DNA of 59,481 nt, taken from Fibrobacterota bacterium (GTDB lineage Bacteria > Fibrobacterota > Fibrobacteria > UBA11236). The translations under genes and the position numbers were made by a program. The first letter of the stretch is position 1, and each line of letters opens with the position of its first letter. The notes below the pieces were generated by a model, which was given only the letters and a program-made list of their open reading frames with translations, made no database searches and was not told where the DNA came from. The DNA is taken from assembly GCA_023249635.1 (NCBI GenBank), contig JAHFCH010000001.1, positions 67,718-127,198 of the forward strand, read 5' to 3'. This document shows positions 25,800 through 33,551 of this stretch, piece after piece.

Positions 25800-26671
25800 C
25801 GGTAGGACCTTGCCAAAGCGGCCTCGGCGCGGACTTCCGCGAAGGCGGGTATCTTATCATCCCGTTCCAGCAGGGTGCGGAAGCCGCCGGATAGGTTCCA
25901 GGCATGCCGGTGCAATTCCCATACGTCCAAGGCCACCGGCTCGTCATGGGTATCCAGGATACTGCCGTCCGCACGGCGACGATGCCCGGCGATATGGCAT
26001 TGCAGCACCTTCCCCCAGCGGATGGAATCGAGATAGGCGCGCGGATCGAAGCCATGGTTCACGGCCGATACGAAGACGTTGTTGATATCCAGCATGTACG
26101 AGCAGCCCGAGAGCTCGATCACGCGGTTGTAGAATTCCCATTCCGACATTTCCGATCCGCGGAAAGCCACGTAACTGGAAAGGTTTTCCAACCCGAAAGG
26201 CCGGCCCAGGAAATCCTGCACGATGGCGGCCCTTTCGGCCACGTAACGCGCGTTCTCCTCGGTATGCGGGAAGGGAAGCAAGTCGTGATGTTGAATGCCG
26301 TGGGCCACGGTCCAGCACAAGTGATCGCTGGCATAAGGCGCATCGGTGAATTCCAGCAGGCGCTTGAGGCGCCGCAGGTAGGCGTAGTCCAAAGGCGCGG
26401 CCGAGGCGATGCCGAGGCTCACCCCATGCAGCACCACCGGATAGCGGGACAGGACGCGTTCCAGGTTGCGGCGGGGAAGCTCGGCATCGCCCATGAAATT
26501 CTCCGAAATGATCTCGAAGAATTCCACCTCGGGCCATTCCGAAAAAAGCGCGCGGTAATGCGGAATGCGCAGGCCGATGCCGACGGCGTGGGGGGCGATG
26601 CGCCCGCCCGCGCCGGCAACCGGAGCCAAGACATCCGGCTGGGTACCGGCATCAGTCCTGCGCATGATCAT
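25796..26671 (-). CDS. bufB: DUF692 multinuclear iron enzyme (BufB/HvfB-like)
   Basis: The protein has 291 residues. ATG 26671 overlaps the stop of the precursor gene (ATGA); the frame is open a little further but without reason. The TIM-barrel family motifs are all present: GIGLRIPHY, FEIISENFMG, VVLHGVSLGI, YASDHLCW, GLENLSSYVAF, MLDINNVFVSAVNHG, CHIAGH and DTHDEPV, giving the His/Asp/Glu set that binds two or three irons. Relatives MbnB, TglH, HvfB and BufB oxidise cysteines of a precursor peptide into oxazolone-, thioamide- or thiooxazole-type copper ligands. Here the substrate is most likely the product of the gene just upstream. Confidence 0.88.
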   Translation of the reverse strand: MIMRRTDAGTQPDVLAPVAGAGGRIAPHAVGIGLRIPHYRALFSEWPEVEFFEIISENFMGDAELPRRNLERVLSRYPVVLHGVSLGIASAAPLDYAYLRRLKRLLEFTDAPYASDHLCWTVAHGIQHHDLLPFPHTEENARYVAERAAIVQDFLGRPFGLENLSSYVAFRGSEMSEWEFYNRVIELSGCSYMLDINNVFVSAVNHGFDPRAYLDSIRWGKVLQCHIAGHRRRADGSILDTHDEPVALDVWELHRHAWNLSGGFRTLLERDDKIPAFAEVRAEAALARSYR

Positions 26672-26970
26672 GATTCGATGCAGCTCCCGCCCGCGCAGGT
26701 GGACTGGCCCTTGCAATCATGGGCCGAGACCTCCTTGCCTTCCAGGTAGCTATGGCCTTTGCAATCGTTGAGGCCGCTACAACCATGGGCGGCAAAGGCG
26801 CCGCCGGCCTTCGTGCATTCGGCCTGGAAGGCAGATAGCGTCGTGGCCGCCGTGATGCCGGTCTTGGTCTCGGTCTTGGGACCGGTGCTGTCTTTTTCGC
26901 AAGCGGTAAGCGCGAAGCTTCCCGCCATGATGCCGGCCAGCGCCAGGCGGGTCAGGGATTTCCGTTCCAT
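26668..26970 (-). CDS. bufA: Bufferin-like RiPP precursor with lipobox
   Basis: The protein has 100 residues, with GGAGGAAG upstream of the ATG. The signal peptide ends FALTAC, a fair lipobox, followed by a Thr/Lys-rich linker. The core is Cys-rich: ECTKAGG, HGCSGLNDCKG, HDCKGQSTCAGGSC, with CKG repeats like those of BufA2/HvfA metallophores, though the EGKCG motif of HvfA is absent (EGKEV instead). It precedes the DUF692 and DUF2063 genes with 4-base overlaps, as in bufferin operons, which protect against excess copper. A lipid-anchored mature product would be unusual. Family assignment rests on Cys pattern and neighbourhood. Confidence 0.75.
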   Translation of the reverse strand: MERKSLTRLALAGIMAGSFALTACEKDSTGPKTETKTGITAATTLSAFQAECTKAGGAFAAHGCSGLNDCKGHSYLEGKEVSAHDCKGQSTCAGGSCIES

Positions 26971-26985
26971 CTCTCTTCCTCCGTG

Positions 26986-27693
26986 TTAAGCCCCTACCGG
27001 GGCGGTGATGCGATTCTTGGATATGGCGATGCCATCTTCCCCGAACAATCCGGGATGCTTCTTTTGCAGGCGATCGACGATCATACAGCGGGCGCGGTGC
27101 AAGCGAACGCGGATCAGGGTGGGCGAAATGCCCAGAGCCTCGGCGGCTTCCTCGCCGCTCATCCCCTCCAGATCGCGAAGCCGGTAGGCCTCGCCGTACA
27201 GGGGAGGAAGCTCGGCGGCGGCGGCGCGAATCCAGGTGACTACGCGGGTCTGGTGCAGGGCCTCATCGGGCAGGGGATCGGGGGATTCCAAATCCCAGGC
27301 ATGGTCGCCGTCCTCATTCTGGCCGCGGCCCAACCTGTATTTTTCGGAAAGGCGATCACAGACTTTATGGTGGGCTAGAGAATACACCCAGGTGGTGAGC
27401 TTGGACTTGCCCTCGAACCGCGGCAAGGCACGGTGAACCGCCAGAAAGGTCTCCTGTAGCACATCCTGGACATGGTCCTGGTCGCGGAACCAGCGCCCGA
27501 TGTACCGGGTCAGCAGGGGGTGCATGGTCTTGACCAGCGCCCGGAAGGCCCTGGTGGACGCCGGAGCCCCGCCCAGCAAGGCTTTCAGGAAGGCCTGGGA
27601 GTTGATTTCCTGCATGGGATCGAGGGGTTTTTCCGCAATCCGGACCGTTTGCACCGAAAAGGTCCGCGCCGTCATTTCCAGGGTCGCCGTCAT
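26986..27693 (-). CDS. ECF-type sigma factor heading the bufferin operon
   Basis: The protein has 235 residues, with GGAGG six bases before the ATG. Region 2 is clear (HPLLTRYIGRWFRDQDHVQDVLQETFLAV, then LTTWVYSLAHHKVCDRL), as is region 4 (LPPLYGEAYRLRDLEGMSGEEAAEALGISPTLIRVRLHRARC). The first 40 residues are an extra N-terminal extension. It stops 15 bases before the precursor gene and so probably leads the same transcript. Bufferin operons in other phyla are also under ECF control. No anti-sigma gene is adjacent; the C-terminal 30 residues might take part in control. Confidence 0.88.
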   Translation of the reverse strand: MTATLEMTARTFSVQTVRIAEKPLDPMQEINSQAFLKALLGGAPASTRAFRALVKTMHPLLTRYIGRWFRDQDHVQDVLQETFLAVHRALPRFEGKSKLTTWVYSLAHHKVCDRLSEKYRLGRGQNEDGDHAWDLESPDPLPDEALHQTRVVTWIRAAAAELPPLYGEAYRLRDLEGMSGEEAAEALGISPTLIRVRLHRARCMIVDRLQKKHPGLFGEDGIAISKNRITAPVGA

Positions 27694-27791
27694 GGAATGC
27701 CTCCGGCCTCGCGGCCGCGGCCCGAACGCCGGGCCTGGTTAGAAGATATCCCCTTATTACGCAGGTTTTCCCCCTCCGGATGCCTTAATCC

Positions 27792-27856
27792 GTATACATT
27801 TGTTAACACCTGGAGGCCCGGAAAGGGTGGGCGCAGCCCCCTCCGTAACGTATGAT
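27792..27856 (+). promoter_or_regulatory. Variant GTTTACA-like operator and TATGAT -10 before TIGR02147 copy 2
   Basis: The site at 27792-27807 reads GTATACA-TT-TGTTAAC, one change per half from the perfect palindromes at 17152 and 20087. A TATGAT -10 candidate lies at 27851-27856, about 51 bp from its centre. The 209-base gap 27694-27902 also holds the divergent promoter of the sigma-factor gene. Confidence 0.45.
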
Positions 27857-27902
27857 TGTACCAGCCGACCTACCTGTTTAACCCAGCCGGCGCCCGACTA
27901 CC

Positions 27903-28742
27903 ATGAGCAACGAAAAAACGGAACCGGACGTCCTCCACTACTCGAATTACCGCACCTTCCTGCTCGATTACTACGAGTTCAAGAAGGCCGAGCAACCGAT
28001 CTTCTCGCACCGGTACTTCGCCCAGAAGGCGGGCATTACCAGCCCCAACTACCTGAAGCTGGTCATGGACGGCAAACGTAACCTCACCAAGAAATCCCTG
28101 CTCAAGTTCGCGGCGGCCCTGGGGCTCAAGGGATTGCGCGCGGAGTTCTTCGAAAATTTGGTATTTTTCAACCAGGCGACCGCGCTCCCGGAGCGCAACG
28201 TCCATTACGGGAACATCTTGCGTGTGCGCGCGAAGGCGGGCTTGCGTAAGCTGGACGAGGCCCAGTTCCAGCTCTTCTCGGATTGGCGGCATATCGCGGT
28301 GCGCGAATTGGCCGCGGCGAAAGGCTTCCGGCCGGACGCGAAATGGGTGGCGAAGAAACTGGGCAAGGCCATCACGGAGAAGGAGGCGGAGGAATCCCTG
28401 AAATTGCTGAGCATCCTGGGCCTGCTCAAGAAGACGGCCAACGGTTTCATGCAAAGCGACATCAACATCACCACCTCCGACGAAGTGCGTTCCCTACTCG
28501 TGAAGAATTACCACCATCAGATGATGCGCATGGGCGCCGCGGCCCTGGACAATCTGCCCGCCGCCAAACGCGACATCTCTTCCATCACCATTCCCATCCA
28601 CGCCAAGGATTTCGCCCGGGTCAAAGAACAGATCCAATTGATGCGCAAGGAGCTGCTCAATCTGGGCGCCGAGCCGGGCACCGGCGAAGATGTGGTCCAG
28701 GTGAACATCCAATTGTTCCCCCTTACCGAGATGGGGGCCTAA
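27903..28742 (+). CDS. TIGR02147 family HTH regulator (copy 2)
   Basis: The protein has 279 residues, collinear with copy 1: VLHYSNYRTFLLDYYE, then YFAQKAGITSPNYLKLVMDGKRNLTKKSLLKFAAALGL as the XRE-like HTH, FFENLVFFNQA, a helical middle with KEAEESLKLLSILGLL, and the C-terminal signature VVQVNIQLFPLT. It is 4 bases upstream of a lipoprotein gene, repeating the arrangement at 17207-19983. It is divergent from the ECF/bufferin operon. A role as a transcription regulator of its own lipoprotein operon is inferred from the HTH and the operator-like site upstream. Confidence 0.82.
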   Translation: MSNEKTEPDVLHYSNYRTFLLDYYEFKKAEQPIFSHRYFAQKAGITSPNYLKLVMDGKRNLTKKSLLKFAAALGLKGLRAEFFENLVFFNQATALPERNVHYGNILRVRAKAGLRKLDEAQFQLFSDWRHIAVRELAAAKGFRPDAKWVAKKLGKAITEKEAEESLKLLSILGLLKKTANGFMQSDINITTSDEVRSLLVKNYHHQMMRMGAAALDNLPAAKRDISSITIPIHAKDFARVKEQIQLMRKELLNLGAEPGTGEDVVQVNIQLFPLTEMGA

Positions 28743-28746
28743 GCTC

Positions 28747-29475
28747 ATGCGGCGTCTAGCGGCAGGCCTGCTTACGGCTTTGCCGGCCATGCTGGCCACT
28801 CTGGCCTTGTCGGCCTGCAACCGGCTGGCCGGCACCGAAGTAGGTAACCCGGAGGTTACGGTAGCGGCCCGTTTCGCCGTGCTCGACACCTCCGCGGCCG
28901 CCGATATCCCTTCCATGAACCTCAAGGTGATGGGCATGGGCTATACCATGTCTTCCGGAGGCGGGGACAGCGGGGTATGCTGGAACGCCCCCAATGGCCA
29001 TATGGTGGACTTCGCCGCCGACGCGGCCAATCCCTTGCCCCCGGTGACCATCCACGAAGGCGAATGGAGCAAGGCGGAATTGCTCCTGCAATCCGCGACG
29101 ACGGCCGAGAGCCTACCCGATTCCGTGCCCTTCCAGGCCTGGTCGAATCCGCGCTACGCCAAGCTCATGCGTATCAATGGCCCCGATACCCTGCGGGCCC
29201 TGTTCGATATGCCCCAGGGCATGCGCCTGCGGCTGATGTTCGGCAAGGATAGGGTCACACGCTGGCGCAGCGGCGATACGGTCATGGTCAAGGTGATGTT
29301 CGACGCGGGGAAATGGACGAACGGGCTCGATCCCCGCGGCTCCTTCCAATCCCGGAAGGATGGGAACCACGTGAGTTATGTTCTGTTCTCGGCCACGGAG
29401 AATTCCGCGGTCTGGGCTTCCCTCAAGGACCGGTTCCCCACCGCCTTCTCCGCCGACACCGCCGCCATGGAATAG
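28747..29475 (+). CDS. Lipoprotein paired with TIGR02147 copy 2
   Basis: The protein has 242 residues. The signal peptide ends with lipobox LALSAC (Cys near residue 24), followed closely by AGTEVGNPEVTV. The rest is of no family known to me. Predicted features are beta-rich segments (LRALFDMPQGMRLRLMFGKD, DTVMVKVMFDAGKW) and a central Gly/Ser loop. The GTEVGN motif resembles DTETGG and GSETTN in the lipoproteins coupled to the other two TIGR02147 genes. It is probably exposed in the outer membrane or periplasm. A MITE-like element begins 14 bases after its stop. Confidence 0.7.
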   Translation: MRRLAAGLLTALPAMLATLALSACNRLAGTEVGNPEVTVAARFAVLDTSAAADIPSMNLKVMGMGYTMSSGGGDSGVCWNAPNGHMVDFAADAANPLPPVTIHEGEWSKAELLLQSATTAESLPDSVPFQAWSNPRYAKLMRINGPDTLRALFDMPQGMRLRLMFGKDRVTRWRSGDTVMVKVMFDAGKWTNGLDPRGSFQSRKDGNHVSYVLFSATENSAVWASLKDRFPTAFSADTAAME

Positions 29476-29489
29476 CGGCGCGCCGCTTA

Positions 29490-29668
29490 GGGTCCGTTAA
29501 CAAATAAATGGAACAAAGGAGCCCCCAGATGGGGGTCAGATTGGCCTGAACGGATTGAGCGAAACCCGAGGCATAGCATCGCTATGTTGAGGGTTTCGCG
29601 ATTGACGTTCGGGCCAAGATGGCCCGCAGATGGGTGGCGAACTGTTTCAGTTATTTGTTAACGGACCC
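29490..29668. mobile_element. MITE-like element with 18-bp terminal inverted repeats
   Basis: The ends are perfect inverted repeats GGGTCCGTTAACAAATAA (29490-29507) and its complement (29651-29668). They are flanked by a direct TTA (29487-29489 and 29669-29671) that looks like a 3-bp target duplication, as in TNA-targeting groups of the IS5 family. The 179-bp element has no ORF. Its interior holds a nested hairpin (CGAAACCC with GGGTTTCG around CATAGC/GCTATG, about 29560-29600). The right TTA also encodes the stop codon (TAA) of the dioxygenase gene. Confidence 0.75.
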
Positions 29669-30556
29669 TTAGCCGAGGCGCACCGAAGTCATGGTGAGCG
29701 AACCCGCCACCGCCTTATCATTGAACAAGACGGCTTCGTCCGTTTTCTCCTGCAGACCCAGGGCGTAAAGCAGCGGGTAATAATGGTCCGGCGTGGGGAT
29801 GGCCAGCTTGGCGGCCTCACCCATCGAGGTATAATCGATCAACGGAGCATGATTACGCTCGCGGATATGCTTGGCGAATTTGGCCTTCATCTCCATGGCC
29901 CAATCGAATCCGTACTCGGGACCGTTGATGCGATCGAACGCCACCTTACGCAGGTTATGCACCATGTTGCCGCTGGCGAGGATCAACACGCCCTTCTCGC
30001 GCAAAGGCGCCAGCTCGCGTCCCAGATCGTAATGCCATTGCGGCGGTCGATGGAAATCTATGCTCAGTTGCAGCACCGGGACATCGGCCTTGGGATACAT
30101 GCGGCGGATGACGCTCCAGGCGCCGTGGTCCAGGCCCCAATCATGATCGTCCGGCTGGGCGGTAATGGATTTCAAGGTGCGGATGGTTTCCTCCGCCATG
30201 GCCGGGCTGCCCGGTGCAGGATACTGCACGTCGAACAATTCCTTGGGGAAGCCGCCGAAATCGTGGATGGTCGGAGGCTTCTCCATGGCGGTCACGTAGG
30301 TTCCGCGGGTAAGCCAATGCGCCGAGATGCACAAAACGGCTTTGGGTACGGGAAGGTCTCGCGCGGTCTTCTCCCAGGCCGCGGTGAATTCATTGTCCTC
30401 AATGGCGTTCATGGGAGAGCCGTGCCCCATGAAGAGCACGGGCATCTTTTCCCCTGGCTTGAGCGCGCGGGTAGCTTGGGCGAATGTGTTGAGGTCCATA
30501 CTTCTCACCGCCATGGGGATGAAGGGAAGGGCTTTAAGGAAGTCTCTGCGATCCAT
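29669..30556 (-). CDS. ygiD: 4,5-DOPA-extradiol-dioxygenase-like protein (YgiD family)
   Basis: The protein has 295 residues. The N-terminus MDRRDFLKAL resembles a truncated Tat-type leader that other YgiD homologues also carry. Family residues are present: VLFMGHGSPMNA, LCISAHWLTRGTYV, DHGAWSVIRRMYP, LSIDFHRPPQWHYDLG and ASGNMVHNLRKV, giving the His ligands of the metal site in class III extradiol dioxygenases. They oxidise catechol-type compounds such as L-DOPA; the natural substrate in bacteria is uncertain. The stop codon coincides with the target duplication of the adjacent MITE-like element, so the reading frame ends at its natural position or very near it. Confidence 0.88.
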   Translation of the reverse strand: MDRRDFLKALPFIPMAVRSMDLNTFAQATRALKPGEKMPVLFMGHGSPMNAIEDNEFTAAWEKTARDLPVPKAVLCISAHWLTRGTYVTAMEKPPTIHDFGGFPKELFDVQYPAPGSPAMAEETIRTLKSITAQPDDHDWGLDHGAWSVIRRMYPKADVPVLQLSIDFHRPPQWHYDLGRELAPLREKGVLILASGNMVHNLRKVAFDRINGPEYGFDWAMEMKAKFAKHIRERNHAPLIDYTSMGEAAKLAIPTPDHYYPLLYALGLQEKTDEAVLFNDKAVAGSLTMTSVRLG

Positions 30557-30835
30557 GTGCGACTCGGAGGTTAATATACGTTATAACGACTATCCTTGCT
30601 ACGCTTTTCCCCATCCTTGCAACCATCCCCTCCGAGGGCAAACCGCATATAATCCCCGCAATCCCCTCAAAAAACCCGCCAGCGTTGATAAATAGCTACA
30701 ACGGATTCTTCCCAGGCCACCCCACCGGGGGGACAAACCCGGCCTATATTGAAGCGAACGGCAGGTATTCCGGGGGGAAGCGTTGATAATTCGGGTTCAG
30801 GATGGTCCGGTAGGTATGATGGGTAGAGGTTCGCG
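30557..30835. other. Divergent intergenic region, no gene seen
   Basis: The 279 bases lie between the dioxygenase gene and TIGR02147 copy 3. On the plus strand there is a perfect TATAAT at 30648-30653 without a recognisable -35, a small palindrome CGTTATAACG at 30579-30588, and an 11-base direct repeat AGCGTTGATAA at 30681-30691 and 30779-30789. No GTTTACA palindrome was found here. Confidence 0.35.
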
Positions 30836-31693
30836 ATGAGCGACAAAGCACCCAACGTATTCGACTACCTGAACTACCACGCCTTCCTGAAGGATCTTTA
30901 CGAGCTTCGCAAGGCCCGCAATACCTATTTCTCCTACCGCTACCTGGGCAAATTGTTGAGCCTCGACGCGGGCTTCCTGGTCAAGGTGATGCAAGGCAAG
31001 CTGGCGCTCCCGGAAAAATGCCTGCCCGCGTTGCTTAAGCTGTGCGCGTTCGAAGGTCGCGAAGCCGATTACCTGCGGGAGCTGCTCCTCTACGGCCGGG
31101 CCAAGACGGTGAAATCAATCAAGCTCCATTTCGAGAACATGATCGCCCTGCGCGGCCTCGGCTCCCGCAAGATCGAACTGGGCCAATACGCCTTCTACCA
31201 GAAGTGGTACCATAGCGCCATCCATTGCCTGCTCATGTTCCACGATTTCGGCGGCGACTATAAGGCCTTGGCCGCGCGCTTGAGCCCGCCCATCACGGTC
31301 AAGGAAGCCAAGGACTCGGTGCAATTGCTGATCGAATTGGGCTTCGTCAAATTACAGGAAGATGGGCGCCACCAGGTGACCGATGTGCGCCTGACCAGCG
31401 GTGAAAAATGGCAATCGGCCGCCGTGCGCAATTTCCAGGAAGAATGCTGGAAGTTGGCGGGAGAATCCTGGGGACGGCATCCCAAGGAAATCCGCGATTT
31501 GTCCACGGTAACCATCACCATGTGTTCCAAGAACCTGGAAGAGATACGCCAACGCATCAAGGAGCTGCGGCAATCCCTGCTGCACATGGGGTCCGAAGGC
31601 GGCGATCCGGATTCTGTCTACCAGGTGAATATCCAGCTGTTCCCCATGACCCAGGTGGGCAAGGGCGAAGAGACCCAAGCGGGGGCGGCATGA
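30836..31693 (+). CDS. TIGR02147 family HTH regulator (copy 3)
   Basis: The protein has 285 residues, the most diverged of the three copies. The family framework is intact: VFDYLNYHAFLKDLYE, then YRYLGKLLSLDAGFLVKVMQGKLALPEKCLPALLKLCAF where the HTH is expected, VKEAKDSVQLLIELGFV, and the signature VYQVNIQLFPMT. The HTH is less canonical than in copies 1 and 2 (LLSLDAG in place of KAGINS), so the DNA target may differ. Its stop overlaps the start of a lipoprotein gene (ATGA). Confidence 0.8.
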   Translation: MSDKAPNVFDYLNYHAFLKDLYELRKARNTYFSYRYLGKLLSLDAGFLVKVMQGKLALPEKCLPALLKLCAFEGREADYLRELLLYGRAKTVKSIKLHFENMIALRGLGSRKIELGQYAFYQKWYHSAIHCLLMFHDFGGDYKALAARLSPPITVKEAKDSVQLLIELGFVKLQEDGRHQVTDVRLTSGEKWQSAAVRNFQEECWKLAGESWGRHPKEIRDLSTVTITMCSKNLEEIRQRIKELRQSLLHMGSEGGDPDSVYQVNIQLFPMTQVGKGEETQAGAA

Positions 31694-33438
31694 AAACGCG
31701 CCACTTCCCCTGGAGCCATACCCTTTCCGCGTGCCTATTGGCCTGCGCCGCCGTCGCCGCATGCCTGCTGGGCGCGGCCATCCTCTCCGGATGCGAATTC
31801 ACTTCCACCACCGGTGGTTCCGAAACCACCAATGGTCTCACGGGCCGGATCCAGGATGGCGAGGGCAAACCCATCGCCCATGCCCCCGTGGTATTGGTGC
31901 CCGCCGATTTCATGCCCGTGCCCGGCAAGGATACCCGCACGCCCGTGGCCACGCGTACCGATGCCAATGGCCGATACCGTTTCTCCACGGTCGCCGCGGG
32001 CACCTACGATTTGGAATCGCGTGACTCGACGCGCGGCCTCAAGGCCTGGTTGCCCGGCCTCCGCATCGACGCGGACCAGACTTCGGCATTGACGGTCGAT
32101 GGTACCTTGAAAGTTACGGGAACCCTGAAGATACCTTTCGCCGGTCGCCACCTGCCCGAGAACGCCATCCTGTTCGTGCCCGGTAGCAGTTTCGCGATCA
32201 GCATCGTCGGCAAGCTGGACGATAAGGGATTCCTGACCGTATCCGGATTGCCCGAGGGCGACTACCCCGTACTGATGGCCTATTTCCCTGACACCTCGGA
32301 CGGCGCGCCCATCGCTGTCGCGGAGGCGTTCCACATCACCTCCGGGGATACCGCGCGTCCCTCGGCCTTCGCCGCCTGGGCCCATTCCCGCACGCTGCGT
32401 TTCGACCTCGGCGCCAACGGGGCCGACGTGGCCACCGCCGCATCCTCCCGGGGTTCCGCCGGGAACGCCGGCTATCCCCTGCTGGTGCGGTTGCGCGCGC
32501 CGGAATTCGACTTCTCCCAGGCGCGTTCCGGCGGCGAGGACATCCGCTTCGCCCGCGCCGACGGCGCCCTGTTGCCCTTCCAAATCGAACGCTGGGACGC
32601 CGCCGCCGGCGAGGCCATCGCGTGGATCCGCCTGGACGATCCCAAATCCGGTCCCGATTCCCTGCTCGTATATTGGGGCCGCAAAGATGCCCGCGATCTC
32701 GGCGAAGCCGCCCGCGTATTCGACACGGCCCAGGGCCTGCGTGCCGCCTGGCACCTGGGCGAATCGGCGCAGGCCGCCGCCGGGGGTTACCGCGACGCTA
32801 CCCTATCCGCCTGGCACGCATCGGCCACGCCTTCTCCCGCCGTTGGCGCGGCGGCCTCGGCCGTGGTCGGGCTGGGCAAGGGCTTCGCGGAAAGCGATAC
32901 AGGACAAATGTCCGCACCGCTACCCGCCGCATGGGGTGGGAACGCCGCTTTCACGATAACCTTCTGGATGAAGTTCTCCATGTCCTCCAAACGCATCGGC
33001 GTGCTCGCCTTGGGCGAGGAATCCCCGCTGCGCGGTTTCCATTTCCTCGTGCGGCCGGATACCACCGCCCAATTCGGTCCTTGGGACAGCACCCCCGACG
33101 CCGAACCCTCGGCGCAGCAGAACCATTTCAGCTTGGCCCCGTACCTGGGGACCTGGGCGCACGTGGCCACCGTATACGATCCGCGCTCGCAATTGTTGCG
33201 CACCTGGATCAACGGCGCCTTGGCCGCGGAGAATACCCTGGCTTCCCTGGATTTGCATCCCGGTGCCGGCATCCGTTTCGGCCACGCCATCCATAAGGGG
33301 ATTTCCGGGCCCGGCGAGGCCAACCTCGAAGGGGCCCTGGACGAAGTGCGGGTATACGGGCGCGCCTTGGATGCGGCCGAGATCAAACTGGATTACGCAA
33401 CGCAACGGCAAGACGCCGCGATAGTGGAGTGGCATTGA
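31690..33438 (+). CDS. Lipoprotein with carboxypeptidase-like, DUF2341 and LamG domains
   Basis: The protein has 582 residues from ATG 31690 (ATGA overlap with TIGR02147 copy 3). The lipobox is AILSGC near residue 37, followed by TGGSETTNG. Residues of about 48-120 form a carboxypeptidase-regulatory-like domain, with a second beta domain to about 230. A DUF2341-like unit then appears (YPLLVRL, EDIRFARADGALLPFQIERW, SLLVYWG), followed by a LamG/concanavalin-like jelly roll (FTITFWMKF, WAHVATVYD, LRTWINGALAAEN, ALDEVRVYGRAL). Such proteins bind glycans or cell-surface ligands. It is probably an outer-membrane lipoprotein regulated by its partner. Confidence 0.75.
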   Translation: MKTRHFPWSHTLSACLLACAAVAACLLGAAILSGCEFTSTTGGSETTNGLTGRIQDGEGKPIAHAPVVLVPADFMPVPGKDTRTPVATRTDANGRYRFSTVAAGTYDLESRDSTRGLKAWLPGLRIDADQTSALTVDGTLKVTGTLKIPFAGRHLPENAILFVPGSSFAISIVGKLDDKGFLTVSGLPEGDYPVLMAYFPDTSDGAPIAVAEAFHITSGDTARPSAFAAWAHSRTLRFDLGANGADVATAASSRGSAGNAGYPLLVRLRAPEFDFSQARSGGEDIRFARADGALLPFQIERWDAAAGEAIAWIRLDDPKSGPDSLLVYWGRKDARDLGEAARVFDTAQGLRAAWHLGESAQAAAGGYRDATLSAWHASATPSPAVGAAASAVVGLGKGFAESDTGQMSAPLPAAWGGNAAFTITFWMKFSMSSKRIGVLALGEESPLRGFHFLVRPDTTAQFGPWDSTPDAEPSAQQNHFSLAPYLGTWAHVATVYDPRSQLLRTWINGALAAENTLASLDLHPGAGIRFGHAIHKGISGPGEANLEGALDEVRVYGRALDAAEIKLDYATQRQDAAIVEWH

Positions 33439-33551
33439 TCCGGCCCTGACCGGATAGCCTTCCTCCGCGGATTCACGACATGGCATTGAACCAAAGCCTC
33501 CCTGAAAAGGAGGCCCTGGCCAGGCATTTGCCCGCCGGGAAAGGAAGACGT

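Noticed and set aside
30681-30789. 11-base direct repeat AGCGTTGATAA as an operator pair
   Set aside because: Copies are 98 bp apart, not at a position matching the TATAAT or TATGAT boxes; the evidence is too weak for a call.
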